Shown: positions 1 to 6,339, counted from the stretch's first letter. The stretch is 7,466 bases of DNA from Candidatus Bathyarchaeota archaeon RBG_13_52_12 (GCA_001774245.1 MEZF01000030.1:15177-22642); one strand, 5' to 3'. Program-made: numbers and translations. Notes: generated from the letters alone by a model not told the origin.

Positions 1-73
1 ACCGTTAAGTAAACAGTGATGGCGAGGACTCTTCCCCATTTCACAATGTATAGCTCGAGGAAAGCCTTCCAAT

Positions 74-112
74 GGTTTATATTCTGATACCAGTGTGCTG
101 ATCCACTAGGAG
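74..112 (+). promoter_or_regulatory. Candidate archaeal promoter and ribosome-binding site for the amidohydrolase gene
   Basis: A TATA-like element, GGTTTATATTC, lies at 74-84, with the TTTATA core at 76-81. In archaea transcription starts about 26 bases downstream, which would be near base 105. A purine motif, GGAG at 109-112, lies in the short predicted leader. Its spacing of 13 bases to the TTG start at 126 is longer than usual, so its use as a Shine-Dalgarno site is uncertain. Bases 1-73 show no other feature, and all three forward frames are closed within the first 20 bases. This is seen in the sequence only; no transcript data support it. Confidence 0.4.
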
Positions 113-125
113 CTCAACTACAGTA

Positions 126-1703
126 TTGTCACTGGATCCTTGTCCAAGAGTTCTGGTAGGCGGCACACTAATCGACGGTTCTGGCCGCCAGCCAATTAAA
201 GACAGCATCGTTTTGATGCAAGGCGACTACATTATAGCTGCTGGAAAGAAGGGAAAGATCGAGGTTCCGAAGGGAGCTGAAGTCTACGATGTCACCGGCA
301 TGACTGTTGTGCCGGGGTTCATCGACAGCCACTGCCACTTCTACGACATGGGCATCTCGATGATCCGGGACGTTATGCTCAGAGACACCACCAGCCTTGA
401 GGCCGCCATAATACGCCTCAGGGAGAAGGCGAAGGCGACGAAGGAGGGCGAGTGGATACTCGGTGAGGGCTGGGATGAATCCAAGTGGCCGGAGAACAGG
501 TACCCCACAAAGGAGGACATCGACGCTGTCAGTAAGAAACATCCCATAATGGTGGTACGCATCTGTGGCCACTTACTCACACTCAACACGCCTGCCCTCA
601 AAATAGCAGGCATAACAGGGAAGACCCCCCAGCCAGCGAGTGGGCAGGTGGACAAAGGGGATAACGGTGAACCGACCGGCATCCTCAGAGACTGCCGCAA
701 CCTCGTCGAGCCCTACATTCCATCCGTGACTGAGGAGACCGCAGTTGAAGGACTAAAAATCGCCTCAGAACGCGCTCTCAGTCTCGGATGCACGAGCATC
801 GGAGACGCTGGCTTAGGGGCAGATGCTTTCAAGGCTTACCAGATAGCCCTAGCTAAGGGATACCTAAAGATCAGGGCATACCTCTTCATCAACGAAACTA
901 TACAGCAACAGAGCTATGAGACGGGGATACGTACCGGGTTCGGTAACGACATGATCAAGGTCGGCCCATCGAAACTCCTTATGGATGGGAGCCTCGGTGC
1001 CCGCACAGCGGCGCTCTTTGAGCCATACGTCGATGAGCCCACAACGAAGGGCCTCCTCATTATGCCCCCCGAGGTGCTCGACGAAAAGGCGAAGACGGCT
1101 CATAAACACGGTAACCAACTAGCCATTCACGCCATAGGTGACTACGCGATAGAGTGCGTAATAAACAGCATCCAGACAGCCCTAAAGGAGAAACCACGAA
1201 AGGACCACAGACACCGCATAGAACACTGCGAGATACTCACAGCTGGCCAAATAGAACGGATCAAGGAGCTAGGTATCATCCCCGCGATGCAGCCTAACTT
1301 CGTCGGTGAGTGGGCTGGTACAAGTAGTATGTACGATCAGCGCCTTGGCGAGGAGAGGAGCAGGCTCAACAACCCCTACAGGATCCTGCTGGACGAGGGG
1401 ATCACAGTCGCCTTCGGTAGCGATGGGATGCCATTCCACCCGATTTACGGTATATGGAGTGCTGTGAACCACGGGATAAAGGATGCAAAGATAACCCTCG
1501 TGGAGGCCGTCAAGTGCTATACGTTGAACGGAGCCTTCGCAAGTTTCGAGGAGGACCTTAAGGGGACTGTAGAGCCTGGTAAGCTCGCAGACGTCGCGGT
1601 CATTGACCGTGACCTGACCGAGGCCAAGCCTGATGACATTCGCGACGCCAAGGTTTACATGACCTTAGTGAATGGAAAAATCCTCTATCACAAAGGGCTT
1701 TAG
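126..1703 (+). CDS. Amidohydrolase family 3 (YtcJ/AepA-like) metal-dependent hydrolase
   Basis: This 525-residue cytoplasmic protein belongs to the amidohydrolase superfamily, in the YtcJ-like amidohydrolase_3 group. These are metal-dependent TIM-barrel enzymes that hydrolyse C-N bonds, for example in N-substituted amides. Visible motifs are the N-terminal beta-sandwich start VLVGGTLIDGSG (9-20), the metal-binding H-x-H in GFIDSHCHF (His69, His71), the family signature DGSLGARTAAL (287-297), HAIGD (His335), EHC (His367), and the catalytic aspartate in FGSDG (Asp433). The C-terminal part returns to the sandwich with GKLADVAVID. Length and motif order fit a complete, intact member. The start is TTG at 126: an in-frame TGA at 99-101 excludes a longer form, and no ATG occurs before residue 31. 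The gene stands alone and converges on the minus-strand cluster. The substrate cannot be told from the sequence; a link to the neighbouring peptide-type genes is possible but unproven. Confidence 0.93.
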   Translation: MSLDPCPRVLVGGTLIDGSGRQPIKDSIVLMQGDYIIAAGKKGKIEVPKGAEVYDVTGMTVVPGFIDSHCHFYDMGISMIRDVMLRDTTSLEAAIIRLREKAKATKEGEWILGEGWDESKWPENRYPTKEDIDAVSKKHPIMVVRICGHLLTLNTPALKIAGITGKTPQPASGQVDKGDNGEPTGILRDCRNLVEPYIPSVTEETAVEGLKIASERALSLGCTSIGDAGLGADAFKAYQIALAKGYLKIRAYLFINETIQQQSYETGIRTGFGNDMIKVGPSKLLMDGSLGARTAALFEPYVDEPTTKGLLIMPPEVLDEKAKTAHKHGNQLAIHAIGDYAIECVINSIQTALKEKPRKDHRHRIEHCEILTAGQIERIKELGIIPAMQPNFVGEWAGTSSMYDQRLGEERSRLNNPYRILLDEGITVAFGSDGMPFHPIYGIWSAVNHGIKDAKITLVEAVKCYTLNGAFASFEEDLKGTVEPGKLADVAVIDRDLTEAKPDDIRDAKVYMTLVNGKILYHKGL

Positions 1704-1707
1704 CCTC

Positions 1708-1734
1708 AATTTTTTATCAGCGCGCTGAGATAAA
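1708..1734. terminator. Probable terminator between two convergent genes: T-run plus palindrome
   Basis: The 62-base gap between the convergent stop codons contains AATTTTTT (1708-1715), followed at once by a perfect 12-base palindrome, TCAGCGCGCTGA (1717-1728). The palindrome extends on both sides as TTTA (1713-1716) pairing with TAAA (1731-1734), with two unpaired bases (GA, 1729-1730). Archaeal termination relies mainly on T-tracts, so the six-T run could end the plus-strand transcript. The hairpin could serve either direction. The T-tract seen from the minus strand is much weaker. Confidence 0.5.
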
Positions 1735-1765
1735 CCATTGACTGGTATAGGAAACAGGGGATAAT

Positions 1766-2212
1766 CTAGTCGACTGTCTCTATCGCCTCAAGTTCTTTTA
1801 CGTAGTCGTTGTCGAGTCCGTGCTCTTTAGCACCCTTGATCATTAGGCCAACGTACCTCTTCGTTGGCTTGAAGGGGCCCTTCGGGTTTGTGGTCCTATA
1901 AGTTGCTGCTTTCACAGCTTTCCCTAATTCATTAACAACATAGATAGTCTGCCTATAGTAAATCCCTTCAGATACGCCCTCAATGGAGTCTAGATGTAGG
2001 AGCTCCTCATCATTAACCTCATAGAGGACACCCCTAACCAGTTTAGCGGCTGCTGGTTCAATGCCGGTGACTCCTCCAGCATAAGTTCGACTGAGGAAGT
2101 TGAACTGCACTTCCCAGTTAGGTAGCATCGCCATACCCTTGTAGATTGCTTTTGGGCAGTGCCTCTTCAGAGTCTCAGAGTCCAGGAACGACCCATAGGA
2201 GAAGTATAGCAT
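1766..2212 (-). CDS. Gamma-glutamylcyclotransferase-fold (AIG2/GGCT-like) protein
   Basis: This small protein of about 148 residues belongs to the gamma-glutamylcyclotransferase-like superfamily. These enzymes cleave gamma-glutamyl amines or peptides, releasing 5-oxoproline. The protein opens with MLYFSYGSFLD, which matches the Y-G-S-N-L substrate loop of the family except that Phe replaces Asn. It also has LDSIEGVSEGIYYR, where the glutamate (residue 78) aligns with the catalytic Glu of human GGCT (LDxxEGV). I chose the ATG at 2212 because it gives the family's usual N-terminus and lies about 27 bases from a TATA-like box. An ATG at 2221 adds three residues. The frame stays open to 2374, inside the acetyltransferase gene, but those extra residues show no family similarity. 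It is the last gene of the minus-strand cluster, 107 bases after the acetyltransferase. Its family is fairly certain; its substrate is unknown, and it might act on a metabolite made by its neighbours. Confidence 0.85.
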   Translation of the reverse strand: MLYFSYGSFLDSETLKRHCPKAIYKGMAMLPNWEVQFNFLSRTYAGGVTGIEPAAAKLVRGVLYEVNDEELLHLDSIEGVSEGIYYRQTIYVVNELGKAVKAATYRTTNPKGPFKPTKRYVGLMIKGAKEHGLDNDYVKELEAIETVD

Positions 2213-2234
2213 GAACCCCATTCCGATACTAAAC

Positions 2235-2243
2235 GATAAAATA
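2235..2243 (-). promoter_or_regulatory. Possible TATA box giving a leaderless transcript of the cyclotransferase-like gene
   Basis: Read on the minus strand, the 9 bases are TATTTTATC, centred about 27 bases before the ATG at 2212. That is the spacing expected for an archaeal leaderless promoter. The gap of about 107 bases after the acetyltransferase stop, in contrast to the 7-10 base gaps upstream, also suggests a separate start of transcription. AT-rich matches of this size can occur by chance. Confidence 0.35.
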
Positions 2244-2319
2244 GTTTCGACGAAGTCAACGCAATCTTCCCCCCTCCTCACATATGCGATGCATAATTTC
2301 TTGAAACCGTTTTTAGGGG

Positions 2320-2904
2320 CTATTGTTGTTTCTTGTATTTCTTTTCGCCAAGGATGAAGCGATGATACATCCAAGAAGCGTGCTGTGGTGTGAGCTTGAC
2401 TCTTAGAAGGTCTCCATACTCGGTTGTGTTTACGTATTCCATGCCCATGGAGATGTACCAGTCTCTGAGTTTTCTTCCCTTCTCATCGATCTCTTCTGTA
2501 TGGCAGGTGAAGTGAGTGTACCCGTTTTCGTAGCAGTAGATATGGACTAGTGCGAAGATGCTGCTCCCAACTCCCTTACCCTCAGCTATGCTCGCGAGGG
2601 TGTCACCGTAGTAGCCGCCGGGGAGGTTCTTGTCCTCGTATCCGAAGAAGAAGGCGAGAGGTTCCCCGCCCTGCCTTACCATGATAAGGACGAAGCCATG
2701 CTTCTGGCTTTTCGTCACAAGCTCCCATAGATTGTATCTGAGCTCGTCCCTAAACATTGTAGATTCAATCTTAGTGATCTCGTCGATCAACTTCCTGTCG
2801 AGAGAGACGTGGACGCTTATCTTGACGGGCTCCCCAAGGAGGTTGCTCAGTCTCTTCTCTATATTCCTAGACGCTTCATCGAAAAAGGGCGGCTCCTCAC
2901 TCAT
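2320..2904 (-). CDS. GNAT-family N-acetyltransferase
   Basis: This protein of 194 residues is a probable GNAT acyltransferase, which moves an acetyl group from acetyl-CoA to an amine. The central part has a strand followed by EGKGVGSSIFALVHIYC (108-124). Here GKGVGSS fits the pyrophosphate-binding R/Q-x-x-G-x-G/A loop of motif A, although the usual leading Arg/Gln is not obvious. Near the C-terminus, LRDWYISMGMEYV (146-158) resembles the motif B segment that carries the conserved tyrosine and the final 'F-Y-x-x-x-G-F' pattern. The start is ATG at 2904, 7 bases after the ATP-grasp stop. An upstream in-frame ATG at 2946 would overlap the preceding gene by 35 bases and adds 14 residues of unlikely sequence. 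No clear Shine-Dalgarno site is present, which suggests translational coupling. The acceptor is unknown; its place in the operon suggests it N-acetylates an amino acid or peptide made by the upstream ligase. Confidence 0.82.
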   Translation of the reverse strand: MSEEPPFFDEASRNIEKRLSNLLGEPVKISVHVSLDRKLIDEITKIESTMFRDELRYNLWELVTKSQKHGFVLIMVRQGGEPLAFFFGYEDKNLPGGYYGDTLASIAEGKGVGSSIFALVHIYCYENGYTHFTCHTEEIDEKGRKLRDWYISMGMEYVNTTEYGDLLRVKLTPQHASWMYHRFILGEKKYKKQQ

Positions 2905-2911
2905 TGGAGAG

Positions 2912-3910
2912 CTACACGATGTCGTACCGCTTAAGACCTGCGCCAACGACCTCGCGGATCATATCGTCGAAGCTCCAGCCACCTTTCAACCACATGAAGG
3001 GGTAGAAGCTGAAGTCATCGATGGAAGCGTCGCAGTCGATGCCGGGGAGAGGATTGATCTCGAGGAAATAGAGTTCGCCACGGCTGTTGTATCTGTAGTC
3101 GAGACGGCCCCAGTCATAGCATTGGAGAATCTTAACAGCCTTGAGAGTCGTCTCCTCAATCTCCTTCTTCAGCTTCGCGGGAAGCTTGGCTGGGCAGATG
3201 TAGTTTGCGGAGGTGTCATAGATGGTTTTAGCCTTTTGCCCTAGGATCGTACCAAGTTCGGGAGCGAACTTGCTGAAGTCCATCTCGAAGATCGGGAGAA
3301 CTCGGGGCTTCTCGTCGCCGATGAAGTTGCCGATAATTCCGACGCTGAACTCACGTCCATCTATAAACTCCTCGGCGAGTATTCCCTGCCTGTAGATCTT
3401 TAGCATATCACTGAGCTTCTTGCGGAGATGCTTCTCGTCGTGGACGACATTGTCGATGTTGATTCCCATGCTGCTGCCCTCGTGGCTGGGCTTAAGAATA
3501 AGGGGGTACCTGAGCCTAGGGTCGATGGGGTCATCAGCCTCGAAGAGGACTGTGAAGGGGGCAGTTTTTATCCCGTGCCACTCAAGAACCTTCTTCGTAT
3601 TTGGCTTGTCGAGACAGATAGCCGTAGCCATTATACCCGCCCCCGTGTAGGGAATACCCAGCATCTCGCAGAAGGCCGGTACCTGACTCTCCCTGCTCTC
3701 CCCCCGGATACCTTCAGCCCTATTGAGGACGAGGTCTGGCCTCTCTACGCGGAGCTTCTCGAAGCAGGTCTCGTCAGCTTCGATGTGAAGGTACTCCCAT
3801 CCCGCAGCTTCGATGGCGTGCTTCACGAGCTTGATGGTGTGCTCAGGTTCATACTCGACTTGGAACTCGCCCTTTTCGTGGCGAGTATTACAACAAAAAG
3901 CGATCCTCAT
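2912..3910 (-). CDS. ATP-grasp ligase of the D-alanine-D-alanine ligase superfamily
   Basis: This complete 332-residue ATP-grasp enzyme activates a carboxylate as an acyl phosphate and joins it to an amine. D-Ala-D-Ala ligases (about 300-360 residues) are the closest known relatives. It shows LGIPYTGAG (84-92) and DKPNTKKVL (101-109), then the ATP-binding lysine and glycine-rich loop in LILKPSHEGSSMGI (137-150). Next come EEFIDGREFSVGIIG (180-194), the omega-loop region around YDTSANYICPAKLP (231-244), and the Mg-binding end GRLDYRY plus FLEINPLPG (282-290). Where D-Ala-D-Ala ligases carry an H-G-x-x-G-E-D stretch, this protein has AEGIRGESRES (65-75), a variant of a subgroup whose substrates are largely uncharacterised. 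The start is ATG at 3910, 10 bases after the MurL-like stop. The frame continues upstream to 4030, but that part is low-complexity Arg/Ser sequence lying inside the preceding gene. The family is secure; D-alanine as substrate is not shown. Confidence 0.92.
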   Translation of the reverse strand: MRIAFCCNTRHEKGEFQVEYEPEHTIKLVKHAIEAAGWEYLHIEADETCFEKLRVERPDLVLNRAEGIRGESRESQVPAFCEMLGIPYTGAGIMATAICLDKPNTKKVLEWHGIKTAPFTVLFEADDPIDPRLRYPLILKPSHEGSSMGINIDNVVHDEKHLRKKLSDMLKIYRQGILAEEFIDGREFSVGIIGNFIGDEKPRVLPIFEMDFSKFAPELGTILGQKAKTIYDTSANYICPAKLPAKLKKEIEETTLKAVKILQCYDWGRLDYRYNSRGELYFLEINPLPGIDCDASIDDFSFYPFMWLKGGWSFDDMIREVVGAGLKRYDIV

Positions 3911-3920
3911 CTTCCTGTGG

Positions 3921-5324
3921 CTAGGGGACGTCCGAAAGGACCTCCTTGTAGATGCTGAGGGTCTGGTTCTTGATGTTCTCCGGCATCGTGATCGCCTCGT
4001 GGACGCCGAAGAACGTCTTGTAGAGTTCATCTTCGCGGCCTTTCGCCTCGTCTAGGAACCTCTGCTCGAATTCCTGAACGAGTGGGCTCCTGTCTCCATT
4101 CTTCCAAGCTAGGTAGAAGGCGAAGAGCTGCTCGTCGCGGCCCTTGCCAGTCAGCGCATATGTGTTGACGTCGCTTCCACCGAAGAGGCTGAAGTACTCC
4201 TTGCAGTCCTCCGTGAGCATGTTCTTGTTTAGGCCAACTGTTTTGGGGTCGTAGCCGCACGCTTTAATGAGTAAGTACATCTTGCTGCAAACGCTGCAGC
4301 TCATGCACCACCTCGTGTCCCGGCCTGCCTCAGTCTCCACGAAGCAACTCATGTGATATTTAGCGACATCTGGATACCTCTTGTATAGGGCATAGACTAC
4401 GGATATGTCGTTTAAGGGCTCAATGACACTCATCGTGTGGACACCGCCACCCGTGAGGAGACGCGTGATGACGTCGATGTTCACCGTCCACTTGTGGCAC
4501 TGGTCGAAGGCTGGATAGCAGATGAAGCCCTCCTTGTCGTAGTAGTACTCTGCACAGCTCTGCTCGTTACCGAAGAGGATGTACTTCGCTTGGAAAGCGT
4601 TAGCGATGGGGAGTATCATCATCGCGTACTGAGTGTTCTGAAGGCCCCATCCGATCTCCGTCTTGCCAACGCCTAGGCGTATGCCGTCGCGTAGGTGACC
4701 TGTGGTGTGGATGATTTTATTCAGCTTAACTTTAAACTCATTCTCGAATTCCTTGGCGAGGACGTCTTTGTGCTTCTCCTCGTAGAGGAGAAGGGGTTCA
4801 ACGACGTATGCCGCTTGGGGGTTTAGTCCGAGTTCACGGCAGACCGCCCACGTGAGTAGGCTGTCCTTACCAAAACTGAGGGCGACGACGCTGCTGTCGT
4901 CTCTACTCGGTTGTTTATAGGTGGGAAACTTGACGTCGTAATCATTGAACTTGATCCTCAGGTTCATGAACTCCTTAATGAGCTCTGACGTGCTAGTCCC
5001 GTCTACATCTGCGCAGCTGGGCAGATCCATTACTAGGTTCTGGAAGAACTGGGTTTGGAAGAAGGGAGCTGAGGTGTTGTATCTTAACTCGCTCTTCCGC
5101 AGGGTCAGGGGGAGGTGGACGGTCTCGGCGTAGACGAGGTTGTCGAAGAGCACATCTTTGGCTTCCTGGGGGTAGTTCTTCCAAAAGCCATTGGGGTACT
5201 TTACAACATACCGCGATCCGCGGAGATTTATTTCATAACCCGTCTCAATAAGTCTCGCTTCGATAGAGAGGCTAGACACTATACATATACCTACGTGGAC
5301 TTTGTATCCGGAGTCGATAATCAT
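3921..5324 (-). CDS. PP-loop ATP pyrophosphatase resembling MurL-type glutamyl-peptide epimerase
   Basis: This 467-residue protein has an N-terminal domain (about 1-140) of no clear fold, followed by an adenine-nucleotide alpha-hydrolase domain. That domain starts with the PP-loop ALSFGKDSLL (148-157), which adenylates a substrate and releases pyrophosphate. Further on are FGNEQS (251-256) and a cysteine cluster, RWCMSCSVC (338-346, Cys340, Cys343, Cys346), that could bind a metal. This order, together with a hydrophobic stretch after the cysteines and a Gly-containing tail, resembles from memory the bacterial MurL family. MurL uses ATP to epimerise the terminal L-Glu of UDP-MurNAc-L-Ala-L-Glu. 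I could not align it, so the exact function is inferred; an asparagine-synthase-like or thiolase-type PP-loop role is possible. It begins the minus-strand operon, 10 bases ahead of the ATP-grasp ligase. The ATG at 5324 is the only ATG near the N-terminus, although a GTG at codon 16 could be used. Confidence 0.85.
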   Translation of the reverse strand: MIIDSGYKVHVGICIVSSLSIEARLIETGYEINLRGSRYVVKYPNGFWKNYPQEAKDVLFDNLVYAETVHLPLTLRKSELRYNTSAPFFQTQFFQNLVMDLPSCADVDGTSTSELIKEFMNLRIKFNDYDVKFPTYKQPSRDDSSVVALSFGKDSLLTWAVCRELGLNPQAAYVVEPLLLYEEKHKDVLAKEFENEFKVKLNKIIHTTGHLRDGIRLGVGKTEIGWGLQNTQYAMMILPIANAFQAKYILFGNEQSCAEYYYDKEGFICYPAFDQCHKWTVNIDVITRLLTGGGVHTMSVIEPLNDISVVYALYKRYPDVAKYHMSCFVETEAGRDTRWCMSCSVCSKMYLLIKACGYDPKTVGLNKNMLTEDCKEYFSLFGGSDVNTYALTGKGRDEQLFAFYLAWKNGDRSPLVQEFEQRFLDEAKGREDELYKTFFGVHEAITMPENIKNQTLSIYKEVLSDVP

Positions 5325-5376
5325 TAATCCTACTTATTATTGCTTACTATCAGGTTAGAGTCAGAACTTGACGGTA
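5325..5376. promoter_or_regulatory. Divergent promoter region between the MurL-like and PLP-enzyme genes
   Basis: About 50 bases separate two divergent starts, so both promoters must overlap here or reach into the genes. On the plus strand an AT-rich element, CTTATTATTG (5333-5342), lies about 27-30 bases before a predicted start of transcription around 5365, just ahead of the PLP gene. The minus-strand promoter is less clear; the region around 5343-5354 lies at the right distance from the ATG at 5324 but matches the TATA consensus poorly. Such a tight arrangement allows joint regulation by one bound factor, but I see no convincing operator palindrome. Confidence 0.4.
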
Positions 5377-6339
5377 ATGTTGCAAGGAGAATTAATCAGC
5401 CACGGTATCGGCGATACGATATTTACACGTTCACGCAATCTTGAACAGTTGCTTGGATATAGCAATATTTACTTAAAATTTGAGGGAGGGAACCCGACAG
5501 GGACTATGAAGGATCGCGCCGCATATGCGTGCTTAAAGCTGGCGAAGGAGAAAGGTTACAAAGAGCTGGTGATAGCTTCCTGTGGTAACTTCGGTGCAAG
5601 CTTCGTAACTCTCTCTCGCATCTTCGGAATCACCACCCACGTATACATCCCTGAGAAATACCATACTCTCAGAATAGCAGAGATGGAGGAGCATGGTGGT
5701 GTGATACATCGTTCTCCTGGAACCTATGAGGAGGTCGTCGACTACTCCACCGTAGAGGCGGTAGAACGTGGATGGTATAACGCCAACCCGGGTACGCCGG
5801 AGAACAGAGCTGCTTCCATAGAGGCCTACGCAACCATCGCTTACGAAATAGTCGCACGACTGGGACGCGCTCCTGACGTTATCGCTGTCCCAACTAGCAA
5901 CGGCACGACCATCACCGGGATTAACCACGGATTCCAGGGCTTAAAAAAGTCGGAGAAGACACATAAGACTCCAGCAGTCATCGCCGCTGGCACGAGTGGT
6001 GGAAACCCAATAATCTCGAGCTTCCTAGCCGGAAAGAGGAAAATTGAAGATCTGAAACTAGATGAGATTACCGAGACTGCGATAAATGAACCACTTGTAA
6101 GCTGGAAAAGCCTCGATGGGCAGGAGGCTCTTGAATCCATATGGGAGAGTAAAGGGTGGGCCACCAACGTCACCGACGAGGAGATGTTAAGATACTCAGA
6201 TATTCTAAGACACGAGGAGGGGCTTTCAGTTCTTCCCGCCTCCTGTGCCTCCCTTGCTGCTCTTACGTACTACATCAAGAAGAAGAGATTAAAGAAGGGG
6301 CTGGACCTTGTTTCCTTCTTCACAGCTAGGAACCTATAG
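5377..6339 (+). CDS. Threonine synthase-like fold-type II PLP-dependent enzyme
   Basis: This 320-residue protein belongs to the tryptophan synthase beta/threonine synthase/cysteine synthase fold. The Schiff-base lysine lies in GGNPTGTMKDRAA (Lys45), and the substrate-carboxylate loop is SCGNFGASF (68-76), with Asn71 expected to contact the PLP ring hydroxyl. The phosphate-binding loop position has PTSNGTT (172-178), in place of the usual glycine-rich G-x-G-G-N. PASCASLAAL (287-296) supplies the residue near the pyridine nitrogen. Likely chemistry is beta- or gamma-replacement/elimination on a serine- or homoserine-type substrate. It is shorter than most bacterial threonine synthases and lacks their N-terminal domain. 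The start is uncertain: ATG at 5377 is preferred, while an in-frame TTG at 5368 would add three residues. It diverges from the minus-strand operon, which fits a role in supplying or modifying an amino acid for that pathway, but plain threonine synthesis cannot be excluded. Confidence 0.88.
   Translation: MLQGELISHGIGDTIFTRSRNLEQLLGYSNIYLKFEGGNPTGTMKDRAAYACLKLAKEKGYKELVIASCGNFGASFVTLSRIFGITTHVYIPEKYHTLRIAEMEEHGGVIHRSPGTYEEVVDYSTVEAVERGWYNANPGTPENRAASIEAYATIAYEIVARLGRAPDVIAVPTSNGTTITGINHGFQGLKKSEKTHKTPAVIAAGTSGGNPIISSFLAGKRKIEDLKLDEITETAINEPLVSWKSLDGQEALESIWESKGWATNVTDEEMLRYSDILRHEEGLSVLPASCASLAALTYYIKKKRLKKGLDLVSFFTARNL

Noticed and set aside
2213..2374. A 54-residue N-terminal extension of the cyclotransferase-like protein
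   Set aside because: It overlaps the end of the acetyltransferase gene and lacks family similarity, while a normal family N-terminus starts at 2212.
2630..3244. A 204-codon plus-strand open frame spanning the acetyltransferase and ATP-grasp genes
   Set aside because: It lies antisense to two genes with clear family motifs, crosses their junction, and its translation shows no recognisable domain.
3428..3958. A 176-codon plus-strand open frame opposite the ATP-grasp gene
   Set aside because: It is antisense to the conserved ATP-grasp motifs and has no motif of its own; it is a codon-bias shadow.
3911..4030. A 40-residue N-terminal extension of the ATP-grasp protein
   Set aside because: It consists of Arg/Ser-rich sequence out of frame with the overlapping MurL-like gene. 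The family N-terminus MRIAFCCN begins at the ATG at 3910.
1766..6339. Calling the cluster a murein or pseudomurein biosynthesis locus
   Set aside because: No Mur-type ligase, UDP-sugar enzyme, glycosyltransferase or membrane flippase is present in the window; only peptide-type enzymes are seen.
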